64,000 nt of DNA. Origin: Chitinibacter sp046530675. GTDB lineage: Bacteria; Pseudomonadota; Gammaproteobacteria; Burkholderiales; Chitinibacteraceae. Both the position numbers and the translations under genes were made by a program. Positions within the stretch are counted from its first letter, which is position 1. Each line of letters starts with the position of its first letter. Location: the NCBI RefSeq assembly GCF_046530675.1, contig NZ_CP172558.1, positions 2,418,001 through 2,482,000 on the forward strand, written 5' to 3'. This document shows, one piece after another, positions 41,353 through 49,047 of the stretch. Below the pieces are notes generated by a model that saw only the letters and a program-made list of their open reading frames with translations, was not told the origin of the DNA and ran no database searches.

Positions 41353-41420
41353 CGTGCCAGTTAATCCACAGCTTTTGTGGGTAACTGGTGGTGCAGTGCG
41401 AAAAATCCTTTATCAACCAA

Positions 41421-41447
41421 AGGCGCGGGCTCCGCGCCTATTTTTTT
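41421..41447 (+). terminator. Terminator-like hairpin between endolysin and Rz
   Basis: AGGCGCGG GCT CCGCGCCT followed by ATTTTTTT. It may attenuate Rz/Rz1. Confidence 0.75.
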
Positions 41448-41456
41448 GGCGAACGT

Positions 41457-41966
41457 ATGTTCAAAACTATTCCATTGCCTTATCGAATTCTGATCGTGGT
41501 GCTGCTGGCGTTGGCTGTGTTTGGCGCCGGGCTTCGCACGGGCTGGGTGCTGTCAGCCAATAGCAAAGACGCTGGCCAGCTCAAGGTTCAGAACAAGGCG
41601 ACAAAGGTGCAGCAGGCGCGGGTCGCTTCGGCGGCGGTGGCTGACCAGATCACGGCCAGCCAGGTGCAACAGATTCAGATCCGCTACAAAACCATTACCA
41701 AAGAGGTGATCAAATATGCAGAAGTCCATCCGGCACCCGCGGCTAGCCAGCCTGTTGTTGCTTGCAACACTCTCGATCATGACTGGGTGCGAATCCATGA
41801 CCATGCCGCCGATCCAGACAGCGAACCCGTCAGCGAGCCTGACGGTGACGCCGGGGGAGCTGGAAAAAGTGAAGTCCTCGGCGTCGTCGCCCGCAACTAC
41901 GAAACCTGCCAGCTCTGGCGCCAATCGCTGATCGGCTGGCAACGCTGGTGGATGTCTCAACAGTGA
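41457..41966 (+). CDS. Rz-like i-spanin
   Basis: 169 residues. An N-terminal inner-membrane anchor (YRILIVVLLALAVFGAGLRTGW) is followed by a periplasmic helical coiled-coil domain (ASAAVADQITASQVQQIQIRYKTI) and a C-terminal W-rich end. The embedded lipoprotein frame confirms the spanin identification. ATG at 41457 chosen at the anchor. Confidence 0.82.
   Translation: MFKTIPLPYRILIVVLLALAVFGAGLRTGWVLSANSKDAGQLKVQNKATKVQQARVASAAVADQITASQVQQIQIRYKTITKEVIKYAEVHPAPAASQPVVACNTLDHDWVRIHDHAADPDSEPVSEPDGDAGGAGKSEVLGVVARNYETCQLWRQSLIGWQRWWMSQQ
41716..41931 (+). CDS. Rz1-like o-spanin lipoprotein nested in Rz
   Basis: 71 residues in another frame, entirely inside Rz. A signal peptide RLASLLLLATLSIMTGC with lipobox MTGC is followed by a Pro/Ser/Thr-rich short mature part. 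Rz and Rz1 together fuse inner and outer membranes at lysis. Confidence 0.82.
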   Translation: MQKSIRHPRLASLLLLATLSIMTGCESMTMPPIQTANPSASLTVTPGELEKVKSSASSPATTKPASSGANR

Positions 41967-41981
41967 GTTTAAAAGAGCAAT

Positions 41982-42077
41982 ATGGCGGGAGAGATGACGC
42001 TAAAAATAAACATCAAAGTCCCCGTTGTGATGGGGGTGCAGATAACCCGCCTGTACGTACGGAGGATTGAGCATTGA
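41982..42077 (+). CDS. Possible small phage ORF
   Basis: 31 codons (MAGEMTLKINIKVPVVMGVQ start) just after Rz, with no clear ribosome-binding site. Weak candidate. The remainder of the gap to 42231 shows no other gene. Confidence 0.2.
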   Translation: MAGEMTLKINIKVPVVMGVQITRLYVRRIEH

Positions 42078-42231
42078 GGTGAGAAGAATCAGTTTGCATG
42101 CTATAAGCAAACATCTGCCTTTGTTTTTGCTTGCCAACTACGAAAGCAAATGTGGGCGTGTGCTGCTCTGTGTTGTTATTGCGCATATGCTTTTAAGTAT
42201 GCTGATCCTCTCACTTCATAGGAGGTGTTGT

Positions 42232-43644
42232 ATGAAATTAGCAAAACCAACGGTTGGTCCGATTGTTGGATACACCACGCAGAACGAGGCGCGCATCTGG
42301 TTTCGTGGTCAGTTTGAACCGGGACCGAATGGCTATCGACGATGCTTTGGTGTGGTGCTGTGGCAGGAAAAAGGAGCGCCAAAAACCAGCCGACAGATGA
42401 AAATTGGCAAGATGTCGCCGAATTTTGATGTGACGGGGGTGTTTCCACTATTGGGGTTGAAGCCGGATTGCGAGTACGAGTACTGGGCTGGCTGGTTTTT
42501 GGCCGATTCCGAGCTGGACGCGGCACGGGCGATACCGCAATTTGACTGGGATGCATTGGACATCTCGATCTTTCGTACCGGTACCGATAAGAGGGAGGCT
42601 GTACGCTCATATGCGGTGGGTTCATGTCGTTACTTGCTGCGTCTGTTTGGCGGATTGATTTTCGATGACCGAGGCGATAAGACCTTCGAAGCCATTTTGA
42701 ATCAGCACGAATCGGCGCCGCTGCATGGGCTGCTGATGATTGGTGATCAGATTTATGCCGATGACTTGAACGTGCTGCTGCCGGATGTCAAACTCGACAG
42801 CTTCCTGTCGCGATATCGGGCAGCATTTTCGCAGCAACATGTCGCGCGGCTGATGAGCCGTGTACCTACCTACATGATTCTGGATGATCATGAAATTGAA
42901 GACAATTGGCCTATCAAAGCGACGGCCAAGGACATGACGACGACATACCCGCACGCCATTCATGCTTATCAAATTTACCAAGCTAGCCATAGTCCGGTGT
43001 TTGAGTTGGATGACGAGGGCTGGGTGACAGGCACACCGCCACGCTTCTGGTACACCTTTAGCGATGGTTGTGCGGACTGGTTCGTGATGGATGTACGCAC
43101 CGAACGAATCTGGGATGTGGATAATCCGCAGCGGCGCAAAATGGTCAAACAGGCTCAGATGGTGGCGCTGCTGGCATGGTTGTCAGATAAGCCAGAGCGG
43201 GTGAAGATGGTGGTGTCGTCCGTGCCGTTCATGCCGGATCTTACTAGCGATAGTGATGACAAGTGGGGGGCGTATTTGCCAGAGCGAACCCAAGTACTTG
43301 ATCACATCCGGACTAAAAAGATCCGCAAGGTCTGTTTTGTGTCGGGCGACGTGCACTGTTCATTTACCTCCCAACTGACATCGCCGGATGATTCTGAGTT
43401 CAAGGTATTCAGCATTATCTCGTCTTCCTTCTTCTGGCCTTACCCACACATGGAAAAAAATGATTTCGTCCTGACTGGTGAATTGACTACGACCGGGACG
43501 CACCGCTATGAGGTAGGCCAAGCGTCGCCTATCTATTCGGTAGATAACTTCGCTCGGCTGGATGTGGCGCCGAGCGGCATTCTTGTTACCTATTTTGGCC
43601 GCAAAGGCGAAGTACTCGGCGAACAGGTCAAACTGGAATTCTAA
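42232..43644 (+). CDS. PhoD-like alkaline phosphatase/phosphodiesterase (prophage cargo)
   Basis: 470 residues. A beta-sandwich N-terminal domain (PIVGYTTQNEARIWFRG) precedes a metallophosphatase core: AVGSCRY, LLMIGDQIYADD, YMILDDHEIEDNW, WFVMDVRTER, FVSGDVHCSF. No signal peptide or Tat motif, so it is cytoplasmic, unlike secreted PhoD. AGGAGG precedes the ATG. It sits between the lysis genes and attR, the usual place for lysogenic-conversion cargo. Substrate unknown. Confidence 0.85.
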   Translation: MKLAKPTVGPIVGYTTQNEARIWFRGQFEPGPNGYRRCFGVVLWQEKGAPKTSRQMKIGKMSPNFDVTGVFPLLGLKPDCEYEYWAGWFLADSELDAARAIPQFDWDALDISIFRTGTDKREAVRSYAVGSCRYLLRLFGGLIFDDRGDKTFEAILNQHESAPLHGLLMIGDQIYADDLNVLLPDVKLDSFLSRYRAAFSQQHVARLMSRVPTYMILDDHEIEDNWPIKATAKDMTTTYPHAIHAYQIYQASHSPVFELDDEGWVTGTPPRFWYTFSDGCADWFVMDVRTERIWDVDNPQRRKMVKQAQMVALLAWLSDKPERVKMVVSSVPFMPDLTSDSDDKWGAYLPERTQVLDHIRTKKIRKVCFVSGDVHCSFTSQLTSPDDSEFKVFSIISSSFFWPYPHMEKNDFVLTGELTTTGTHRYEVGQASPIYSVDNFARLDVAPSGILVTYFGRKGEVLGEQVKLEF

Positions 43645-43672
43645 AGAGGCTATGACCAAACGCCCACAAAAG

Positions 43673-43705
43673 CCCACTCCGCCTGATGGCGGGATGGGTT
43701 TTTTT
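43673..43705 (+). terminator. Rho-independent terminator after the PhoD-like gene
   Basis: CCCACTCCGCC TGAT GGCGGGATGGG, then TTTTTTT. The AT-rich stretch from 43706 to 43839 has no gene. It includes tandem TTTTATTAC repeats that could be integrase arm sites. Confidence 0.8.
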
Positions 43706-43816
43706 GCATTTAATTTTATTACTTTTTATTACTTTGAGGTGTTTATATTGCAAAGTGCAGCGATAAAGGTGCACCTTGTGATTTTAATGTTGTTGTATGT
43801 TTTTGAAATTATTAGT

Positions 43817-43906
43817 TTAAATTGACTTGCAATGCCCATCGAGCATCGGCGCGATGCAGAAGCGTCGCGAGGGTTGATGGGCTGGATTTTCTTGGGTCAA
43901 TGGCAT
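43817..43906 (-). pseudogene. Displaced original 5' end of dusA
   Basis: From ATG at 43906 the minus strand reads MPLTQENPAHQPSRRFCIAP, then MLD, exactly continuing the DusA core. It then enters phage sequence (GHCKSI, stop at 43817). This is the pre-integration start of dusA, cut off from its gene by the prophage. Confidence 0.9.
43840..43866. other. attR (dusA core)
   Basis: Right copy of the 27-bp core, differing from attL at two positions. Confidence 0.9.
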
Positions 43907-43956
43907 GGTGATGCTCGATGGATGGTGTTGCGGTATGGAATGCAGCCCATAGTGTA

Positions 43957-43989
43957 AACAAAAAAGCCCTGATCAATCAGGGCTTTGTT
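43957..43989. terminator. Terminator downstream of tRNA-Gly
   Basis: AGCCCTGATCAATCAGGGCT (43965-43984) flanked by A- and T-runs, usable in both directions. Confidence 0.8.
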
Positions 43990-43998
43990 TGGTGTTTT

Positions 43999-44072
43999 TG
44001 GAGCGGGCGATGGGAATCGAACCCACGGCACAAGCTTGGGAAGCTTGGGTATTACCATTATACGACGCCCGC
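43999..44072 (-). tRNA. tRNA-Gly (CCC)
   Basis: 74 nt with encoded CCA. The acceptor GCGGGCG pairs with CGCCCGC. Anticodon arm CAAGC-TTCCCAA-GCTTG gives anticodon CCC. T arm TGGG-TTCGATT-CCCA-type is intact. The anticodon decodes GGG. Confidence 0.93.
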
Positions 44073-44096
44073 GTAAGTGCAGATTATAACAGTGAA

Positions 44097-44672
44097 TTAG
44101 GTTTTAGGCAGCGTGACGCCATGTTGGCCTTGGTATTTGCCACCACGGTCGCGGTAACTGGTTTCGCAGACGTCATCGGTATCTGCTTCAAAAAACAGCA
44201 CCTGAGCGACACCTTCATTGGCGTAGATTTTGGCTGGCAGTGGTGTCGTGTTCGAGAATTCCAGCGTCACATAGCCTTCCCATTCCGGTTCGAACGGCGT
44301 CACGTTAACGATGATGCCGCAACGTGCATACGTTGATTTGCCCAGACACACAGTGAGCGCATTGCGCGGAATGCGGAAATATTCGACGGTGCGCGCCAGC
44401 GCAAATGAATTGGGTGGAATGATGCAATAGCCCTTGCCTGACACATCGACAAAGCTGTTTTCATCAAAGTTTTTCGGATCAACAATGGTCGAATTCAGGT
44501 TGGTAAACACTTTGAATTCGTCAGCGCAGCGGATATCGTAGCCGTAGCTCGAAGTGCCGTAGGAAACGATGCGTTCGCCGTTGACTTCCTTCACCTGGCC
44601 GGGGATAAACGGCTCGATCATGCCGTGTTCTTGCGCCATGCGGCGAATCCATTTGTCCGATTTGATACTCAT
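44097..44672 (-). CDS. dcd: dCTP deaminase Dcd
   Basis: Deaminates dCTP to dUTP for thymidylate synthesis. 191 residues beginning MSIKSDKWIRRMA. YGTSSYGYDIRC, FALARTVEYFRIP, CLGKSTYARCGIIVNVTPFEPEWEGYVTLEFSN and EGVAQVLFFEAD are the family blocks, including the catalytic Glu in WEGYVTLEFSN. The ATG at 44672 is preferred to one 54 nt upstream. Confidence 0.95.
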   Translation of the reverse strand: MSIKSDKWIRRMAQEHGMIEPFIPGQVKEVNGERIVSYGTSSYGYDIRCADEFKVFTNLNSTIVDPKNFDENSFVDVSGKGYCIIPPNSFALARTVEYFRIPRNALTVCLGKSTYARCGIIVNVTPFEPEWEGYVTLEFSNTTPLPAKIYANEGVAQVLFFEADTDDVCETSYRDRGGKYQGQHGVTLPKT

Positions 44673-44826
44673 GTTGTCACACGCCTGTAAATATTTTGGC
44701 CGTATTGTATCTGGCGCTAGGGACAAGCGATAGTGCGCGGCTTTGCTTGTGTTTCAAACTTGCTTACTGACTGGCAATTGCCGACAATGAAACTACGTTT
44801 CACTGATTCCTCGATCCGGAGTGTGT

Positions 44827-45285
44827 ATGACCACTGCCCTGTGCGCAGCGCTGAAATTACCAACCACCAACAACGGCGAATTCGATTTAAGCCAACTGAC
44901 CACGCCGTACGCCGTGATTTATTTTTACCCGAAAGACAACACGCCCGGTTGCACGACCGAAACTGCCGATTTTCGTGATCATTACCAGGATTTTCTGGCC
45001 ACTGGTGCTGCGGTATTTGGCGTTTCACGTGACAGCATTAAAAGCCACGAAAATTTCAAAGCCAAACTGGCAGTGCCATTCGAATTGATTTCCGATGCCG
45101 AGGAGAGTGCTTGCGCAGCATTTGACGTAATGAAAATGAAAAACATGTATGGCAAACAAGTCAGGGGTATTGAGCGCAGTACCTTTGTTATCAACGCCTC
45201 TGGCGAAATACTCCGGGAGTGGCGTGGTGTGAAAGTCGCCAATCACGTTGCCGAAGTGCTCGGCTTCGTTGCGGGTTTGAAGTAA
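44827..45285 (+). CDS. bcp: Thioredoxin-dependent peroxiredoxin (Bcp/PrxQ type)
   Basis: 152 residues; reduces hydroperoxides. YFYPKDNTPGCTTETADFRD carries the peroxidatic Cys. The usual second Cys five residues later is Thr-Glu-Thr-Ala here, so it appears to be a 1-Cys variant or to use another resolving Cys (ACAAF). GIERSTFVIN and the VANHVAEVL end fit. ATG at 44827. Confidence 0.9.
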   Translation: MTTALCAALKLPTTNNGEFDLSQLTTPYAVIYFYPKDNTPGCTTETADFRDHYQDFLATGAAVFGVSRDSIKSHENFKAKLAVPFELISDAEESACAAFDVMKMKNMYGKQVRGIERSTFVINASGEILREWRGVKVANHVAEVLGFVAGLK

Positions 45286-45292
45286 AAAAATG

Positions 45293-45316
45293 AGCGGCCA
45301 TGAGGCCGCTTTTTTG
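45293..45316 (+). terminator. Rho-independent terminator after the peroxiredoxin gene
   Basis: AGCGGCC ATGA GGCCGCT followed by TTTTTG. Confidence 0.85.
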
Positions 45317-45348
45317 TTGTGACTGCAAATCAAACGAGAGAAAACATC

Positions 45349-46752
45349 ATGGCGACTAAAAAATCACAGAAGATGAGCAAACTGTTTGTTCTTGATACCA
45401 ATGTATTGATGCACGATCCCACGTCGATTTACCGGTTTCAGGAACATGATTTATTTATTCCGATGATGACGCTGGAAGAACTGGACTCCAACAAAAAAGG
45501 CATGACCGAAGTCGCCCGCAATGCGCGGCAAGCCAGCCGTTTTATGGAAGAGCTCGTTGCCGGCATGGAACACAATCTATATGACGGCGTTTCGCTCGAA
45601 GAGGCCAGCAAAGGGCAGGCGAGCGGGCGACTGTTTCTGCAAACCGAGGCGATCACCAGCGTATTGCCTTCGCAATTGCCGATGGGTAAAGCCGATAACC
45701 AGATTCTCGGCGTGGTGCATCATTTGCAGGCGATGCAGCCCAAACGTGAAGTCATTCTGGTGTCCAAAGACATCAATATGCGGATCAAGGCGCGTACTTT
45801 GGGCTTGGCGGCTGAAGATTACTTCAACGATAAAGTGCTCGAAGACACCGATCTCTTGTACAACGGCATGCGCGAGATCGACGAAAAATTCTGGGAGCGC
45901 AACGGCAAGGACCTGGAGAGCTGGCAGGAAGGTGGGCGCAGCTACTGGCGGATTAAAGGCCCCGATGTGGCCGAGCTGTATACCAACCAGATGCTGTATC
46001 AAACTGGCGATACGCCTTTGCAGGCCAGGGTATTAAGGCTGGAAGGCAAAACGGCGGTGATCGAAAGCCTGAAAGACTACAGCCACGGCAAAAATGCGAT
46101 CTGGGGGATTCTGGCGCGCAATCGCGAGCAGAATTTCGCGCTCAATCTGCTGATGAATCCCGAAATCGATTTTGTTTCGTTGCTCGGTCAGGCCGGCACC
46201 GGCAAAACCTTGCTGACCTTGGCGGCGTGTTTGGCGCAGACGCTGGAATCGAAAATCTACACCGAAATCATTATGACGCGTGTCACGGTGCCGGTCGGTG
46301 AAGACATTGGTTTCCTGCCGGGCACCGAAGAGGAAAAAATGCTGCCATGGATGGGCGCGCTCGAAGACAATCTCGACGTCCTCAACCAGAGTGACGCCGA
46401 AGCTGGTGATTGGGGCAGGGCGGCGACGCGCGATCTGATTCGCAGCCGGATCAAGGTCAAATCGCTGAACTTTATGCGCGGGCGTACTTTCCTGAATAAA
46501 TTCCTGATTATCGACGAGGCGCAAAATCTGACGTCCAAGCAGATGAAAACGCTGATCACCCGTGCCGGCCCCGGAACCAAGGTCGTCTGTCTGGGTAATA
46601 TCAGCCAGATCGACACGCCGTATCTGACCGAAGGCTCGTCCGGTTTGACTTATGTCGTCGACCGTTTTAAAGGTTGGGATCATTCAGGCCATATCACACT
46701 GACGCGCGGCGAGCGCTCGCGTCTGGCTGACTACGCGGCTGAAGTGCTGTAA
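45349..46752 (+). CDS. PhoH-like PIN-ATPase protein
   Basis: 467 residues: an N-terminal PIN nuclease domain (LFVLDTNVLMHDPTSI; later DNQILGVV and VSKDINMRIKA) fused to a PhoH ATPase (SLLGQAGTGKTLLTLAA Walker A; FLIIDEAQNLTSKQMKTLITRAG Walker B). Such PhoH2/YlaK-type proteins are RNA helicase/RNases. ATG at 45349 follows a GAGAG-like site. Confidence 0.93.
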   Translation: MATKKSQKMSKLFVLDTNVLMHDPTSIYRFQEHDLFIPMMTLEELDSNKKGMTEVARNARQASRFMEELVAGMEHNLYDGVSLEEASKGQASGRLFLQTEAITSVLPSQLPMGKADNQILGVVHHLQAMQPKREVILVSKDINMRIKARTLGLAAEDYFNDKVLEDTDLLYNGMREIDEKFWERNGKDLESWQEGGRSYWRIKGPDVAELYTNQMLYQTGDTPLQARVLRLEGKTAVIESLKDYSHGKNAIWGILARNREQNFALNLLMNPEIDFVSLLGQAGTGKTLLTLAACLAQTLESKIYTEIIMTRVTVPVGEDIGFLPGTEEEKMLPWMGALEDNLDVLNQSDAEAGDWGRAATRDLIRSRIKVKSLNFMRGRTFLNKFLIIDEAQNLTSKQMKTLITRAGPGTKVVCLGNISQIDTPYLTEGSSGLTYVVDRFKGWDHSGHITLTRGERSRLADYAAEVL

Positions 46753-46782
46753 TTCTGTAAATTATCTGTCGCTGTTACTTTT

Positions 46783-46822
46783 AACCGCGCTATTTCCGCA
46801 GAGGAATGGCGCGGTTTTGTTT
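46783..46822 (+). terminator. Rho-independent terminator after phoH-like gene
   Basis: AACCGCGC stem with GCGCGGTT and a TTGTTTTT tail. Confidence 0.75.
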
Positions 46823-46892
46823 TTGCTCAAAGCGGCGCTTTGAAATTGATAATATATTTATTTGTATATTGTTGAATGGTAAGGAGTTAAAA

Positions 46893-47249
46893 ATGAGCGA
46901 GCAATATCATCAAATCGTGCGCGACATTAGCAGCAAGCTGCGCGAGTTTCACAAGGAAATACCCGAAACGGCGCAGGCTTTTAACGCGATGGCCAAGGCC
47001 ACGCATTCGGATGGCGCAATCAGCAAAAAGCACAAGGAATTGATGGCAATGGCGATTGCCATCGCAGCACGTTGCGAAGGTTGTCTGGGCTTTCACGCTC
47101 AGGCCTGTGTCAAGCTGGGCGTCACGCGCGCCGAGTTTCTGGAAATGATTCAGGTTGCCGTCTACATGGGCGGCGGCCCGAGCATGATGACGAGTGCCGA
47201 AGCGCTGATGGCTTATGAGGAATATGGCGGCGAAAAGGCTGAAGGGTGA
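46893..47249 (+). CDS. Carboxymuconolactone decarboxylase family (AhpD-like)
   Basis: 118 residues, all-helical. The redox motif is CEGCLGFHAQACVKLG (CxxC plus His), typical of AhpD-like disulfide reductases rather than true decarboxylases. AAGGAG lies 6 nt before the ATG. It stands alone after a terminator. Confidence 0.88.
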   Translation: MSEQYHQIVRDISSKLREFHKEIPETAQAFNAMAKATHSDGAISKKHKELMAMAIAIAARCEGCLGFHAQACVKLGVTRAEFLEMIQVAVYMGGGPSMMTSAEALMAYEEYGGEKAEG

Positions 47250-47255
47250 TTTCAA

Positions 47256-47304
47256 GGGTATATGGCTATAGGTTATGTTGAATCTGGCCTGCGGCCATAT
47301 ACCC
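47256..47304. repeat. Intergenic palindromic element (copy 4)
   Basis: GGGTATATGGC (47256-47266) and its exact reverse complement GCCATATACCC (47294-47304) form an 11-bp stem. Best-preserved member of the family. Confidence 0.75.
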
Positions 47305-47393
47305 AATATTTATGGCAATGTTCTCATTTCGTTTTGATAGTTTTTAGCGCCTTCGGCGCGGTGTTTTACAGTCGCAATCCGCGACGGGGACTC

Positions 47394-47431
47394 ACTTTCT
47401 TTGCTTCGCCAAAGAAAGTAAGCAAAGAAAG
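47394..47431. repeat. Dispersed AAAGAAAGT-type repeat interrupted by the IS
   Basis: ACTTTCTTTG (47394) and CAAAGAAAGT (47410) form a perfect hairpin followed by AAGCAAAGAAAGGC. GCGCCTTCGGCGC at 47347 belongs to the same block. The block ends where the IS begins. The Pro/Gly-rich-type GC stretch after the IS (48848-48960) may be its other half. Confidence 0.5.
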
Positions 47432-47520
47432 GCAATGGGATGGACTCCTCCCTCTGATACGGCATCGATGTGCCAGACTGGAAGTGTCAGCCAACAGTCA
47501 CACAGAACAAGGAGTCCACC

Positions 47521-48564
47521 ATGTCTATTATCCGCATTGGCCTTGATCTTGCCAAAACCGTTTTTCAAATTCACGGCGTGAATCACAAAGAAGAAGTCAT
47601 TTGCACTCGACAATTACGTCGGTCGCAATTGCTCGACTTCTTTAAAAAGCTCACTCCTTGCTTGATTGGCATGGAGGCTTGCTCTGGCGCGCATCACTGG
47701 GCACGTCAACTGCAATTGATGGGGCATACCGTCAAGCTGATTGCGCCCCAGTTCGTTAAACCCTACGTCAAAGGCAACAAGAACGACGCCAACGATGCGG
47801 CCGCTATTTGTGAAGCCGTAGGTCGGCCATCGATGCGCTTTGTGCCCCTCAAAACCATCGCCCAACAAGATTTACAGGCACTGCACCGTATCCGCAGCGA
47901 ACTGGTGCAGCAGCGCACCGCCAAGGTCAATCAAATCCGTGGTTTGTTGGGGGAGTACGGGATTGTGACGGCTCAACGGATTGAGTCACTGCGCAAAGCA
48001 TTACCAGAGCTACTGGAGGATGCCGAAAATGGCTTAACCCCCGACTTCCGCGCTTTGCTTAATGGTTTGCGCGATGATCTGGTGTATCTCGACGAGCGAA
48101 TTGCCACTGCGGATAAACAAGTGCAACAGCAAGCGCGCGAAAATACACAAGCATTACGTTTGCAACAATTACGTGGGATTGGCCCCATTACCGCGACCGC
48201 CTTGATTGCAGCGATAGGCCAAGATGCGCATCACTTTAAACGCGGCAGAGACCTCGCCGCTTGGATAGGCTTAACACCGGGGCAGCACAGCAGCGGTGGT
48301 AAGGAGCGGTTACTGGGCATCAGCAAGCGGGGCGATACGTATCTGCGCACCTTACTCATTCATGGCGCACGTGCTGTAGTTAAAACGGCATTAGGCAAGA
48401 CGGATAGGCTGAGTGTATGGATTCAAAGCCTGTGCAGTCGGCGTAACAAAAACATTGCCGCCGTTGCGTTAGCCAATAAAACGGCACGAATGGTGTGGGC
48501 ATTACTCAGTCGCAATATGGATTATGACCCCGACTTTGGTTTAGCAAGGGGTGAAGTGGTTTGA
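47521..48564 (+). CDS. IS110/IS1111 transposase (DEDD recombinase)
   Basis: 347 residues. The N-terminal RuvC-like DEDD domain shows IGLDLAKTVFQIHG (first Asp), LIGMEACSGAHHWA (Glu) and KNDANDAAAICEA (two Asp). The C-terminal Tnp20 domain has LQQLRGIGPITATALIAAIG, DLAAWIGLTPGQHSSGGKERLLGISKRGD and the catalytic Ser region. Intact, so the copy may be active. Confidence 0.95.
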   Translation: MSIIRIGLDLAKTVFQIHGVNHKEEVICTRQLRRSQLLDFFKKLTPCLIGMEACSGAHHWARQLQLMGHTVKLIAPQFVKPYVKGNKNDANDAAAICEAVGRPSMRFVPLKTIAQQDLQALHRIRSELVQQRTAKVNQIRGLLGEYGIVTAQRIESLRKALPELLEDAENGLTPDFRALLNGLRDDLVYLDERIATADKQVQQQARENTQALRLQQLRGIGPITATALIAAIGQDAHHFKRGRDLAAWIGLTPGQHSSGGKERLLGISKRGDTYLRTLLIHGARAVVKTALGKTDRLSVWIQSLCSRRNKNIAAVALANKTARMVWALLSRNMDYDPDFGLARGEVV

Positions 48565-48830
48565 AGCGTGCAGTAGAAAATGGGGTTTGTAGTGGCAATG
48601 TGTAACGAATAAAATCCAGTCCGATTGCGAAGCAAGAAGCAGTGATGGCCAAAAGGTTGAACCGGCGGCAGGCAAACCTGACGGGGTCCAAGTGCGAAAA
48701 GCACGTGAAGGCGATGAGGACCTGCCGCGCGAATAGCCCATCATGGCCCGGGTCATTAGGCCCAATGCGAAGGCCGGATATACGTGAGCAGTCGATCCGA
48801 CAACCAGAACTGTGAAATGCTTGCAAGCTG
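48565..48830 (+). ncRNA. Probable bridge/seekRNA region of the IS1111 element
   Basis: A non-coding stretch between the transposase stop and the right repeat. IS110 elements carry guide RNAs in a non-coding end, and in the IS1111 group this end is 3' of the transposase. No protein is encoded here. The 7-mer ATATACG at 48778-48784 also occurs in the right flank (48841-48847), which may be a guide-target match. RNA limits cannot be set by eye. Confidence 0.5.
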
Positions 48831-49047
48831 GGAGGAGTCCATATACGACCCCCGCCTGCGGCCCTCCGGGCTTCCCTCGGTCGGTCGCGAGCCAAACGAT
48901 AAAGCTGTTCGTCTCGCTCCACTCCCTCGGCGATGGGCGAGAGGGGATTTCAAGCCCTAGACCCATCAGCGGGGTTCGGATCAGCACGTATTGAGAGCAT
49001 CGCCATATTTATTGGTGGCTGCTTGTATTGTTTAGGCCTGAGATACC

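Larger units (their letters stand above)
8740..43866. mobile_element. Defective prophage inserted in dusA
   Basis: About 35.1 kb bounded by a near-perfect 27-bp direct repeat (8740-8766 and 43840-43866, two mismatches) lying in the dusA 5' coding region. Order: integrase, accessory cargo, immunity switch, replication, HK97-type head genes, Mu-type contractile tail, lysis genes, PhoD-like cargo. Portal/protease and capsid/sheath are fused by out-of-frame deletions, so infectious particles are not expected. The HK97 head with Mu-like tail is a mosaic. Confidence 0.93.
47434..48844 (+). mobile_element. IS110 family element, IS1111 group
   Basis: Sub-terminal inverted repeats TGGACTCCTCCC (47441-47452) and GGGAGGAGTCCA (48830-48841) bracket a DEDD transposase gene and a 3' non-coding tail of about 265 nt. 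Sub-terminal rather than terminal repeats and no target duplication are features of IS1111. Exact ends are uncertain by a few bases. Confidence 0.82.

Noticed and set aside
42067..42231. 55-residue N-terminal extension of the PhoD-like protein resembling a membrane anchor
   Set aside because: AGGAGG directly before the ATG at 42232 and the family start there argue that the hydrophobic upstream codons are not translated.
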